Made by a program: the position numbers and the translations under genes. Source: Gemmatales bacterium (GTDB lineage: Bacteria; Planctomycetota; Planctomycetia; Gemmatales; Gemmataceae). Taken from it: DNA of 64,000 nt. Under the pieces are notes generated by a model. That model was given only the letters and a program-made list of their open reading frames with translations, was not told the DNA's origin and did no database searches. The stretch lies in contig BPJP01000001.1 in NCBI GenBank assembly GCA_026004675.1, positions 930,001 to 994,000 of the forward strand. Reading direction: 5' to 3'. This document shows, in pieces, positions 36,501 through 43,753 of the stretch. How positions within the stretch are numbered: position 1 is the first letter of the stretch; every line of letters begins with the position of its first letter.

Positions 36501-37255
36501 GGGGTGTCGATCAGGACGGCCGCTTCTGGCGAATGCGTTTGGAATTGCAACGGCCGACCGATCGGAACAAACTGGACGAAGTCCTTCTGGCGACAAAAAA
36601 CGAATTCGCCCGCCGCCCGCAACCGGAAGAACTGGCCAACTTCGACAGCGAGCTTGCGAGTGAGACCCGCTCCCAGGCCTTCTACGCTATCCTGGCAAGC
36701 TGGCTTGCCATACTTGTTTACCTCTGGTTCCGTTTCGGCAATTGGACCTTCGGCCTTGCCGCGGTCATCTGCATCGTGCATGACTTGTTCTTCACTCTAG
36801 GTGTCATTGCCGTTTGCCATTACGTGACGAACTCGATGCCTGGATTGGCCGCCGCTCTGCTGATCCAAGACTTCAAGATCGACCTGGCTGCCGTCGCTGC
36901 CTTGTTAACCCTCGTCGGTTTTTCGGTCAACGATACCATCGTCGTCTTCGACCGAATTCGGGAAGTACGCGGCAAGAATCCGGAACTGACAGCGGGCATG
37001 ATCAACGACAGCGTCAACCAGACTCTTAGCCGAACCGTGCTGACTTCTTTCATCGCCTTTTTGGTAGTCGCGGTCCTTTACATATGGGGTGGTGAAGGAG
37101 TCCACTTGTTCGCGTTTTGCATGGTGGTTGGCGTTCTAGTCGGGACGTACAGCTCGATCTATATCGCCAGTCCCCTTTTGCTGCTTTTAGGCGAAGGCGC
37201 CCCGAGTGGAACCCGGCGGGAAGCCGAAGCGCAACCGGCCGAGGCCACTGCCTGA
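33587..37255 (+). CDS. secDF: protein translocase SecD-SecF fusion with duplicated insert
   Basis: One 1222-residue protein joins SecD (to about residue 720) and SecF. The SecD signature GVDLAGGTDLIYEI and the membrane segment with GMAVDANVLIYERVREE are present; SecF has DFTGGTSYSGLL, GFSVNDTIVVFDRIREVR. Together they form 12 membrane helices and use the proton motive force to pull proteins out of the Sec channel. Residues 137-255, inside the SecD periplasmic P1 domain, are an insert made of two related 64-residue units (starts WDNLIAKVQEKWP and WEALLSKVEKKWP) that ordinary SecD lacks. Confidence 0.96.
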   Translation: MPHPFVTVGVSTVLTIVVLYLANRHLKPFFGRITSCLLPMVIGTLIVLNAYNKYVNGEGGFKLGVDLAGGTDLIYEIDETKEKREGYTPERMVAALKRRIDPTDLYNIKIRPVSDTRFEIILPTGGRHQAEAEKRAWDNLIAKVQEKWPASGYRIPVGDTQALIAAIHDSHLQLTFREVSEFVEKNYKPAAGDKEKTRKEWEALLSKVEKKWPAKPYNVAQNHLEDLVARVREFYPNVDAKTISDFIDENYELPKNRRNLTHEQVERVKRQVREVGSLEFRILANARDDAEAIDAARKYFADPKNKQRLQELAFDGRPPDPPINPKTKTEVFEITLEDGKTYKHTYSWVEIGKKELNQLGLNNAAKDSPDENVRAFWNRVAEARKKGEPYLISGRMHEVLLYSRDIPNPSRLPPEDRGKKKYEYFFLTRDPLPGKEVTGDFLASVGVGQDEKFQPAVTFRFNTQGANRFHELTSQNRPPAGSGEGGFRRHLAIVLNGYIEQAPRLNAVISDSGQISGGFTQQEAQQVAQMLRSGALPAVLKPEPVSNYTIGSTLGQDTIRAGTISVAVAFLAVIVFMSIYYRFAGIVASVALLANLLLTVAFMVMVEATFTLPGLAGLVLMLGMAVDANVLIYERVREERDRGSSLALALRNGYERAFPTIIDTHLSSIFTAIVLYVVGNDQLKGFGVSLTVGLIISLFTALYMTRLIFDLWLHWDFLKKLSMFRLLERPNINFMAIRYYFFAATVLATLAGAGLFIYRLGGRVEGAEKGRPTILNIDFTGGTSYSGLLVKPESITDLRELLGERAQEEKLVVEQVKQIGDSGMTFELRYKGESEARQIQLPNPATAEAVRIRASQLPDLSVEQIFVSTPGYTEGNKSRLFKVRTSERAPELVQAAIDHLLGDKLQKTEIRSYSIDESNRYATMEFQKADPDQPGEFLPAFVSPGQVRTLLTREFERRGMTTEANQFELRGRGVDQDGRFWRMRLELQRPTDRNKLDEVLLATKNEFARRPQPEELANFDSELASETRSQAFYAILASWLAILVYLWFRFGNWTFGLAAVICIVHDLFFTLGVIAVCHYVTNSMPGLAAALLIQDFKIDLAAVAALLTLVGFSVNDTIVVFDRIREVRGKNPELTAGMINDSVNQTLSRTVLTSFIAFLVVAVLYIWGGEGVHLFAFCMVVGVLVGTYSSIYIASPLLLLLGEGAPSGTRREAEAQPAEATA

Positions 37256-37260
37256 TACCG

Positions 37261-37299
37261 ATCGGCACATTCGGGTTAAGCGTGGGCCTGTGTGCCGAT
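37261..37299 (+). terminator. 9-bp inverted repeat after secDF
   Basis: ATCGGCACA (37261-37269) and TGTGCCGAT (37291-37299) begin six bases after the secDF stop. No T run follows, so it may be a weak or factor-assisted terminator, or an mRNA-stabilising stem. Confidence 0.35.
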
Positions 37300-37516
37300 A
37301 GCTGCGATAATGGCGAGACTGGCATCTTGACCAGCCCGCATTCCTATGCGAAAATTGCAGCGGGATCGCTGTCCCGTTGGTGAAAATTTCCTGCCGTTTT
37401 GTAGGATCCAGCTTCGGTAACATTTTGTCGGCTTGCTGGGAGCAGCGCAAACACATGCCTGTTCCTGGAAATGAGTCCGAGCCGCGCGTGTTGGCACTCG
37501 TTAGTGAAAGGCACCT

Positions 37517-38734
37517 ATGAATTCCCGTCGCGTTGGCCTCTGGTTGATCGGCGCTTATGGCGGCGTCGCTACTACTGTCGCTTTGGGATTGGCGGCTCTA
37601 CGCCGCAACCGGATCGACACGACCTCGCTGGTAACCGCGCTGCCTGCGTTCAAGGATTTGCCTTTGGACGCTCCGAATGATTTCGAGCTTGGTGGCCACG
37701 ACATTCGCCGCACCAGCTACCGCGAAGCCGTGACATCGTTGCACCAACGCTCGAACATCTTCGAACACGATCTCGTGCAGGACTGCCTCGAACAACTCGA
37801 CGAATGGGGTGATAATGTCAGACCGGGTACCGTCTTGAATTCGGGAGAGACGATCTGCAAGTTGGCCGATCTCCCCGAAGTGCACCAATCCAACGACTTG
37901 CGGCGGACCGTCGAGCGCATCCAGACCGATCTGCGCGACTTTCAAGAACGGCTCAAATTGGACCAGGTGGTCGTCATCAATGTGGCCTCGACCGAGCCGC
38001 CGTTCGCTCTCCGCGACATCCACCTTTCGTTAGCGGAGTTGACTCGGCCAAGGCAATGCACCCACGAAGCTGTGCTGCCAGCAAGTTCCCTTTATGCCTG
38101 GGCAACCCTGGATCTGGGCTGGCCTTATATCAACTTCACACCCTCTCTGGGAGCATCCTTCCCCGCTATCCAGGAACTGGCCATGGAACGCGGCGCCTGC
38201 TTCGGAGGCCAGGATGGCAAAACGGGAGAAACCTTGCTGAAAACCGTCCTCGCTCCGATGTTTCGCGACCGCAACTTCGAAATCCTCAGCTGGGTCGGCC
38301 ACAACATCTTCGGGAATCGTGATGGCCTTGTGCTCGACGATCCCAAAAACAAAGAATCCAAGGTCCGCACAAAAGACCAGGTCCTATCCCAGATTGTCGG
38401 CTACAAGCCGCAAACGCACGTTTCCATCGAGTACATCCAATCCCTCGACGATTGGAAGACGGCGTGGGATTTCATTCATTTCCGGGGTTTTCTCAACGTG
38501 AAGATGAGCATGCAGTTCACCTGGCAAGGCTGCGATTCGATCTTGGCGGCGCCATTGGTCATCGATTTAGCTCGCCTGGCCCTCTTGTCGCAACGCCGCC
38601 ATGAAGTGGGCTGCCTGCGCCATCTCGCTTGCTTCTTCAAAAACCCCATGGGCGTTGCTGAACACGATTTCTTCAAACAGTTCCATATGCTCGAATCGTA
38701 CGCTCAGGAAGTGCGGCAAACGGTGAATGTTTGA
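37517..38734 (+). CDS. ino1: inositol-3-phosphate synthase (myo-inositol-1-phosphate synthase)
   Basis: NAD-dependent cytoplasmic enzyme turning glucose 6-phosphate into inositol 3-phosphate. The 405-residue protein begins with the NAD site WLIGAYGGVATTV and has the family core GGQDGKTGETLLKT, FEILSWVGHNIFGNRDG and SKVRTKDQVL. In planctomycetes it may feed inositol lipids or other inositol products. The start follows GTGAAAGGCACCT. Confidence 0.93.
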   Translation: MNSRRVGLWLIGAYGGVATTVALGLAALRRNRIDTTSLVTALPAFKDLPLDAPNDFELGGHDIRRTSYREAVTSLHQRSNIFEHDLVQDCLEQLDEWGDNVRPGTVLNSGETICKLADLPEVHQSNDLRRTVERIQTDLRDFQERLKLDQVVVINVASTEPPFALRDIHLSLAELTRPRQCTHEAVLPASSLYAWATLDLGWPYINFTPSLGASFPAIQELAMERGACFGGQDGKTGETLLKTVLAPMFRDRNFEILSWVGHNIFGNRDGLVLDDPKNKESKVRTKDQVLSQIVGYKPQTHVSIEYIQSLDDWKTAWDFIHFRGFLNVKMSMQFTWQGCDSILAAPLVIDLARLALLSQRRHEVGCLRHLACFFKNPMGVAEHDFFKQFHMLESYAQEVRQTVNV

Positions 38735-38802
38735 AGAACGTCATTGGCGTTCATTGCTGAAAAGGGAGGTCGAAGTCAAAGCGGTTTTCTTTGTCGGGCT
38801 GA

Positions 38803-39603
38803 ATGGTTGCTCGCAATACGCTCTGCGCGCCGCTATATTCCAGCGTTGGCTCGTCGGTGTCAAAGCGAACTGTAAAAACTGCCGTCTTCGTTAGTGTGAT
38901 CCTTTCAGCGGTCGCGGCTTACCTTCTTTTCCGGGATCATTTGACGTTGGAGCATCTGGCCCGGCACGAGGCCAGGCTGCGAGCCTGGCAGAATGAGCAT
39001 CCATGGCTGGTCTTTTTGCTTGCTTATCTGGTCTACACGGCTGTGACGGCGTTATCGCTTCCGATCGCCGCCCCGTTAAGCCTCGTTTACGGCTGGTATT
39101 TCGGGCTGATCCCGGCTTTTGTCGTGGTCAGCTTCGGCTCGACGAGCGGCGCTACGCTGGCGTTTCTCCTTAGTCGCTATCTGTTTCGCGACTTCGTGGA
39201 GCGAAAATTCGGCGAACAACTTGCTTCCTTCAATGACACATTGAAACGAGAGGGGGCGTTCTATTTGTTTACTCTTCGCCTCATCCCTGCCGTGCCATTT
39301 TTTGTCATCAACGTCGTCATGGGGTTGACACCGATCCGACTATGGACGTTCTGGTGGGTCAGTCAAATCGGCATGATTCCCGGCACCATCGTCTACGTCT
39401 TCGCTGGTTCGTCGGTTCCCGATCTTCAGACGCTGGCCAGCCAAGGTGCGTCGGGAATTCTGACTCGCGAACTGTTGATCGCATTTGCTATTCTGGGGAT
39501 TTTCCCACTGGCCGTTAGAAAGCTCGTGTCCTACTTTCGGCCAGCGGACCATAGTCATGCCCGTGGGGATGCCGATGCCTACCCCGCCAAACCAGCGCCT
39601 TGA
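38803..39603 (+). CDS. TVP38/TMEM64-family membrane protein (VTT domain)
   Basis: The 266-residue protein has about six membrane segments and the VTT signature: LPIAAPLSLVYGWYFG, FGSTSGATLAFLLSRY and LFTLRLIPAVPFFVINVVMG. Members of this DedA-related group act in lipid scrambling or small-molecule transport. The start is uncertain: ATG at 38803 lacks a good ribosome site and a GTG at 38857 is an alternative. Confidence 0.88.
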   Translation: MVARNTLCAPLYSSVGSSVSKRTVKTAVFVSVILSAVAAYLLFRDHLTLEHLARHEARLRAWQNEHPWLVFLLAYLVYTAVTALSLPIAAPLSLVYGWYFGLIPAFVVVSFGSTSGATLAFLLSRYLFRDFVERKFGEQLASFNDTLKREGAFYLFTLRLIPAVPFFVINVVMGLTPIRLWTFWWVSQIGMIPGTIVYVFAGSSVPDLQTLASQGASGILTRELLIAFAILGIFPLAVRKLVSYFRPADHSHARGDADAYPAKPAP

Positions 39604-39649
39604 GAATCATCGGCCGGGGCGCCACAATGCATGGAAGGAAGGGGGAATC

Positions 39650-40228
39650 GTGCCGAAATTGAAGAATCTGCCGCCCAATGACTTGGTCCCCAAAGTTCCC
39701 TGCTTGTTTTCGGCAGAGGAGATCGACCGCCGGATCGGTGAATTGGCGCAGGAAATATCGCGCGATTACTCCAATAGCGACCTCGTGGTGGTCGGCGTTC
39801 TCAAAGGCGCCTGGATTTTCATGGCCGATCTGGTGCGCCGCCTGACCATCCCAGTCCATTGCGATTTTGTTCGGGTTTCCAGTTACGGTTCCGGCACGAC
39901 GTCCAGTGGCCAGATACGTCTTGAACTTGATGTGACAACCGAGATTCGGGGGCGTCGTGTCCTGATCGTGGAAGACATCGTCGACACAGGCATCACGAGC
40001 AACTGGTTGCTGGAGCACCTGAAGCGCCGTCGGCCTCGCGACGTTCGTTTTTGCTGCCTGCTGGATAAACCGAGCCGTCGCGAATGCCAGGTGACGATTC
40101 ATTACACCGGTTTCCTTGTGCCGAACCAGTTCGTGGTCGGCTACGGCATCGACTGGAATGAACATTATCGTCAGTTGCCTTACGTCGGTTACTTGCCGGA
40201 CACCACGTCGGACGATCCCAGTGGATAA
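39650..40228 (+). CDS. hpt: hypoxanthine phosphoribosyltransferase
   Basis: Salvages hypoxanthine and guanine with PRPP. The 192-residue product has the PRPP loop VLIVEDIVDTGIT, flexible loop region RVSSYGSGTTSSG and LKGAWIFMADL, then LPYVGYLP at the end. The start is taken as GTG at 39650 because GGAAGGGGG lies right before it and the family begins there; no ATG serves. Confidence 0.94.
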   Translation: MPKLKNLPPNDLVPKVPCLFSAEEIDRRIGELAQEISRDYSNSDLVVVGVLKGAWIFMADLVRRLTIPVHCDFVRVSSYGSGTTSSGQIRLELDVTTEIRGRRVLIVEDIVDTGITSNWLLEHLKRRRPRDVRFCCLLDKPSRRECQVTIHYTGFLVPNQFVVGYGIDWNEHYRQLPYVGYLPDTTSDDPSG

Positions 40229-40372
40229 AACCGACTGCACCGCCAGAACGAAATTCCGAACCCTGCTGAAACGGTTTGCTGAAAAAAACATAAAATTCTC
40301 AGGTATGAGCCCCTGTTGCACAAGCTGGCTGAAGCAGAAGCCCACTGACGCTCTTCTGAAAAAAGCGAGTTG

Positions 40373-41356
40373 ATGATGCCGGTCGATTGGACCCCGTTTG
40401 TCGAGTTTGTGAAGCGTCATCGAAAGTTCATGCTGACGACGCACGTACGCCCTGACGGAGATGGCTTGGGGTCGATGCTGGCTTTGGCAGAATCTTTGCG
40501 CGATCAAGGCAAACAAGTGACATCGGTCGTCGCCAGTTCGCTCCCTCAGCGCTACGCGTTTCTCGATCCGAATGGAACTGTTGCTCGGTTTCTGCCGCCG
40601 GGAGAACAGTGGTTGCCCGCCGATGCGGTCATCGTCCTGGATACAGGCACTTACAATCAGTTGGGCGATCTGGCCGATTTTTTGCGGCGCCACAAGCCAG
40701 AGATTGCGGTGATCGATCACCATTTGACCCAGGATCACCTCGGCGAATGGATGTTCATCGATACGGAAGCCGAGGCAACCGGAAGGCTCGCCTACGAGGC
40801 GATTCAGTCGCTGGGAGGGAGGATTTCGGAATCGGCGGCGAATGCTTTATTCGTCGCACTAGCCATGGACACGGGCTGGTTTCGACACAGCAATACCACC
40901 GCACGGACATTCGAATTGTCGGCCGAACTGGTACGCTGCGGTGCGCGTCCCGATTATCTTTATGACCAGCTATTCGAACAAAACTCGTTGGCCCGGATGC
41001 AGTTGATGGGCCGGGTACTCGACCGGTTGCAGCTGGCAATCGACAATCGGGTCGCTTATACGGAGATTCGACGGGAAGACTATGAGGCAACGGGTGCGTT
41101 GCCTCAGGACAGTGAAGACCTGGTGAACTTTACGCGCAGTATTGCCGGCGTTGAGGTAGGATTGTTGTTCATGGAGCAGCCTCGGGGAGGCATTAAAATA
41201 AGTTTTCGCTCGCGTGAACAGGTGGACGTGGCAAAACTGGCAGAACAATTTGGCGGCGGCGGCCATCGCCGCGCTTCCGGTGCGATCCTGCATGAGCCGC
41301 TCGAGACGGTCCGCGAAAAAGTGCTTGCTGCCGTCGAAAAAGCGTTGCATGCCTGA
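40373..41356 (+). CDS. DHH-family phosphoesterase (NrnA-like oligoribonuclease/pAp phosphatase)
   Basis: The 327-residue protein has DHH motifs HVRPDGDGLGS, VIVLDTG, and VIDHH, with the DHHA1 domain glycine motif FGGGGHRRASG near the C-terminus. Members degrade short RNAs and the sulfur by-product pAp. The ATG at 40373 follows AAAAGCGAG; another ATG is three bases later. Confidence 0.92.
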   Translation: MMPVDWTPFVEFVKRHRKFMLTTHVRPDGDGLGSMLALAESLRDQGKQVTSVVASSLPQRYAFLDPNGTVARFLPPGEQWLPADAVIVLDTGTYNQLGDLADFLRRHKPEIAVIDHHLTQDHLGEWMFIDTEAEATGRLAYEAIQSLGGRISESAANALFVALAMDTGWFRHSNTTARTFELSAELVRCGARPDYLYDQLFEQNSLARMQLMGRVLDRLQLAIDNRVAYTEIRREDYEATGALPQDSEDLVNFTRSIAGVEVGLLFMEQPRGGIKISFRSREQVDVAKLAEQFGGGGHRRASGAILHEPLETVREKVLAAVEKALHA

Positions 41357-41466
41357 TCGACATCTTCGATTGCCGCCTGCAATCCCAACCATGACCGACC
41401 ACGCCAGCATAGAGTCAGTTTCCTCGTGTGAATTCCAGAGCGAATGTGCGGAAGGAGAACCAAGTA

Positions 41467-42561
41467 ATGTCGAACGATGATCATGATCGCTGGCTTTTGT
41501 GTCATTTGCCGCTCGTGGCGCGTGTGGTCGTGGCGGTTTTCTTGATCTCAGTGGGTATCGGTTATTTTTCAGCACTCGTTCAATTGCACTTTCAACATGC
41601 CAAGGCAGGTGAGGTCTTGCCCAGTCCCGAGGACGCCGTACACGCGTACCACGGTGTCGATGGCATGAGCGTTCTGGAACGCCTCATCGTCGCTGACGAA
41701 ACTCTCCCGTTCAATGGCGCGGGCAGCATGCGTGCCGCCTTCACCACACGCTCCGCGGGCTGGCGACGCTACGTCCGCAATAAAGCCAAAGCATTGAACC
41801 TTGATCCCAGCGATCCCGATGGCTGGCGACAAGCCGAAGCCGCTTTGAGAAAGGAAAGGGAGTGGGAAATCGACGCCATTCGCGCGTGGATTCACGCCGG
41901 CGCTTCCAAGGATACTTACTCGGAGTTTCCCCTCCCCAAAGAAATTTACGGGCAATTCCCTGAAAGCTTCAGCTCGGATTTCTTTTTCAAGAACGACAAA
42001 GACGAATGGGTCGGCAGCATCATCAACATCATCGACACTCGTTGCGTTCGCTGCCATTCCGAAGGCAAAGGGGGAGCCGCTGCCGAAATCCACCTCGACA
42101 AGTTCGAAGTGCTCAAAGAAGATTACCTGATCCCGGCGTCCAGCGGCGGCATGCCCTTGCGAAAGCTGGCGCAAAGCTCGCACGTCCACCTGCTCGGGTT
42201 CTCCATGCTCTACGGTCTGACCGGACTGGTCTTCGCTTTCACGTCCTACCCCTTGTTGTTGCGGCTGATATTGGCACCTTTTACGCTCATTGTCCAAATC
42301 ATTGACATCAGCTGCTGGTGGCTGGCACGCTTGCCCGAACCGACCGGACCGCTGTTCGGCAAAACCATCGCTCTGACAGGAATGCTCGTCGGTGCCAGCC
42401 TCGGCGGTCAAATCCTCCTGACGTTGTTCGACATGTTTGGCAAAAAAGGAAAAATGGTGCTCGTCGGTCTTCTGGTCCTGGCCGCGCTCATCTTCGGCAT
42501 CCTTTATGTGACCGTCATTGGCCCGCACCTGGAATGGGAGCGGACGGCCGCCGGCCTGTAA
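41467..42561 (+). CDS. membrane protein with one haem c motif
   Basis: The ATG at 41467 has GGAG nine bases upstream. The 364-residue product has one membrane helix near residues 20-45, a soluble domain of about 180 residues with a single haem c motif RCVRCHSEG (CxxCH), and then four more likely helices (FSMLYGLTGLVFAFTSYPLL, TLIVQIIDISCWWLARL, ALTGMLVGASLGGQILL, MVLVGLLVLAALIFG). No clear family is known to the annotator. It lies before an exported ferredoxin and a molybdopterin oxidoreductase and may be their electron-transferring membrane partner. Confidence 0.8.
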   Translation: MSNDDHDRWLLCHLPLVARVVVAVFLISVGIGYFSALVQLHFQHAKAGEVLPSPEDAVHAYHGVDGMSVLERLIVADETLPFNGAGSMRAAFTTRSAGWRRYVRNKAKALNLDPSDPDGWRQAEAALRKEREWEIDAIRAWIHAGASKDTYSEFPLPKEIYGQFPESFSSDFFFKNDKDEWVGSIINIIDTRCVRCHSEGKGGAAAEIHLDKFEVLKEDYLIPASSGGMPLRKLAQSSHVHLLGFSMLYGLTGLVFAFTSYPLLLRLILAPFTLIVQIIDISCWWLARLPEPTGPLFGKTIALTGMLVGASLGGQILLTLFDMFGKKGKMVLVGLLVLAALIFGILYVTVIGPHLEWERTAAGL

Positions 42562-42898
42562 AGACCAATGACTTCGACTGGCAACTAGAGAGAGGAAGCC
42601 TCTTTTACCGTGGTTCGGCGGCTTGACGTGCGATCGAAAAGGAACCGTTTCGGACCGGATTCGCCGGGGACACGTTTGTTGCGCCTCGCAAAAATCTGGT
42701 TGCCCGGCTGGAAGGCATTTCTAAAATGTCCCGTATGAAGCGGTTCCCCACCATTTCTGGATTCCATTTCGCTCCAGGGTTCACCTGAATCCGCCTGTAA
42801 TTCCGGCGTGTCCGCGTTTCTTCTCCTGTTCACACTTGCAACCGTACGCGTCGCATTTCGCTTGAACGCCAGTGCCGTGCAGTATTGGAGCATCGAAT
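42562..42898. other. 337-bp gap between haem protein and ferredoxin genes
   Basis: No gene and no clear promoter or terminator were seen. The gap shows that the haem protein may have its own transcript, separate from the ferredoxin and oxidoreductase operon. Confidence 0.5.
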
Positions 42899-43753
42899 AT
42901 GTCTCAGCAACACTCCACGACCAGTACCAGCCAAGGTGGGCCGGATCGGAGGGAATTCGTCACACTGGGGCTGTCGCTCCTGGCTGGTGGCGGTGCCGGC
43001 GCCGCTGATGCCGACCCCGCCGGCAAAACGAAGTTCTTTCCGGAAGAGTTTTGGCGTGAGCGCATGAAGCCGCCGGCGGATGGCAAACGCTACGGTTGGG
43101 TGGTCGACGTGCGCCGCTGTTTCGGCTGCCATGGTTGCGAAGTCGCGTGCAAAGCCGAAAACGACGTTCCCCTCGGTCATTTCATCCGCCAAACCATCTA
43201 CCATGATCATCAGCGGAAAAACGGGGCGGTGGCACGCATCATGGTTCCGATGTCATGCCAGCATTGCGAAGACGCCCCGTGCATCAAGGCCTGTCCTTGC
43301 GGTGCCTTGCACAAAGGCCCGGGCGGCTCGGTCCAAGTGGACTACGATATCTGCTGTGGCCACGCTTCGTGCAAAGAAGTGTGCCCCTACGGTGCCATCT
43401 ACATCGATCCGGTCGCCAACCAGGCCGTCAAGTGCCACAACTGCACGCATCGCCTCGAAGTCGGCATGGAACCAGCGTGCTCCGCTACCTGTCCCAGCGA
43501 GGCGTTGTATTTCGGCGATTTGAATGATCCCAACTCGAAAGTTTCGAAGATCAAGGCGGAACTCGAGAAACAAGAGAAGATCGCTCAACTCCGTCCGGAA
43601 AAAGGAACCCGGCCTCGGATGTGGTTTGCCGTCGATGAAAACCATGCCGTCTCGGAGTGGGAAGAGAAGATTCCCCGAGAAGGGCAGAGTTATTCCACCG
43701 AAGCGTACAGCATCTACAACTGGAAGAAAAAAAGTGCGGAGACGCAAAAATGA
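42899..43753 (+). CDS. Tat-exported four-cluster [4Fe-4S] ferredoxin (oxidoreductase beta subunit)
   Basis: The 284-residue product has a twin-arginine signal (DRREFVTLGLSLLAGG) and the four-cluster arrangement of PsrB/DmsB/NrfC electron-transfer subunits: CFGCHGCEVACK, CQHCEDAPCIKACP, CCGHASCKEVCP and CHNCTH...CSATCP. In the third, the second ligand of CxxCxxCxxxC is His (CxxHxxCxxxC), a rare change that may alter the cluster. The last bases overlap the molybdopterin gene by ATGA. The subunit hands electrons to or from the molybdenum enzyme outside the membrane. Confidence 0.93.
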   Translation: MSQQHSTTSTSQGGPDRREFVTLGLSLLAGGGAGAADADPAGKTKFFPEEFWRERMKPPADGKRYGWVVDVRRCFGCHGCEVACKAENDVPLGHFIRQTIYHDHQRKNGAVARIMVPMSCQHCEDAPCIKACPCGALHKGPGGSVQVDYDICCGHASCKEVCPYGAIYIDPVANQAVKCHNCTHRLEVGMEPACSATCPSEALYFGDLNDPNSKVSKIKAELEKQEKIAQLRPEKGTRPRMWFAVDENHAVSEWEEKIPREGQSYSTEAYSIYNWKKKSAETQK

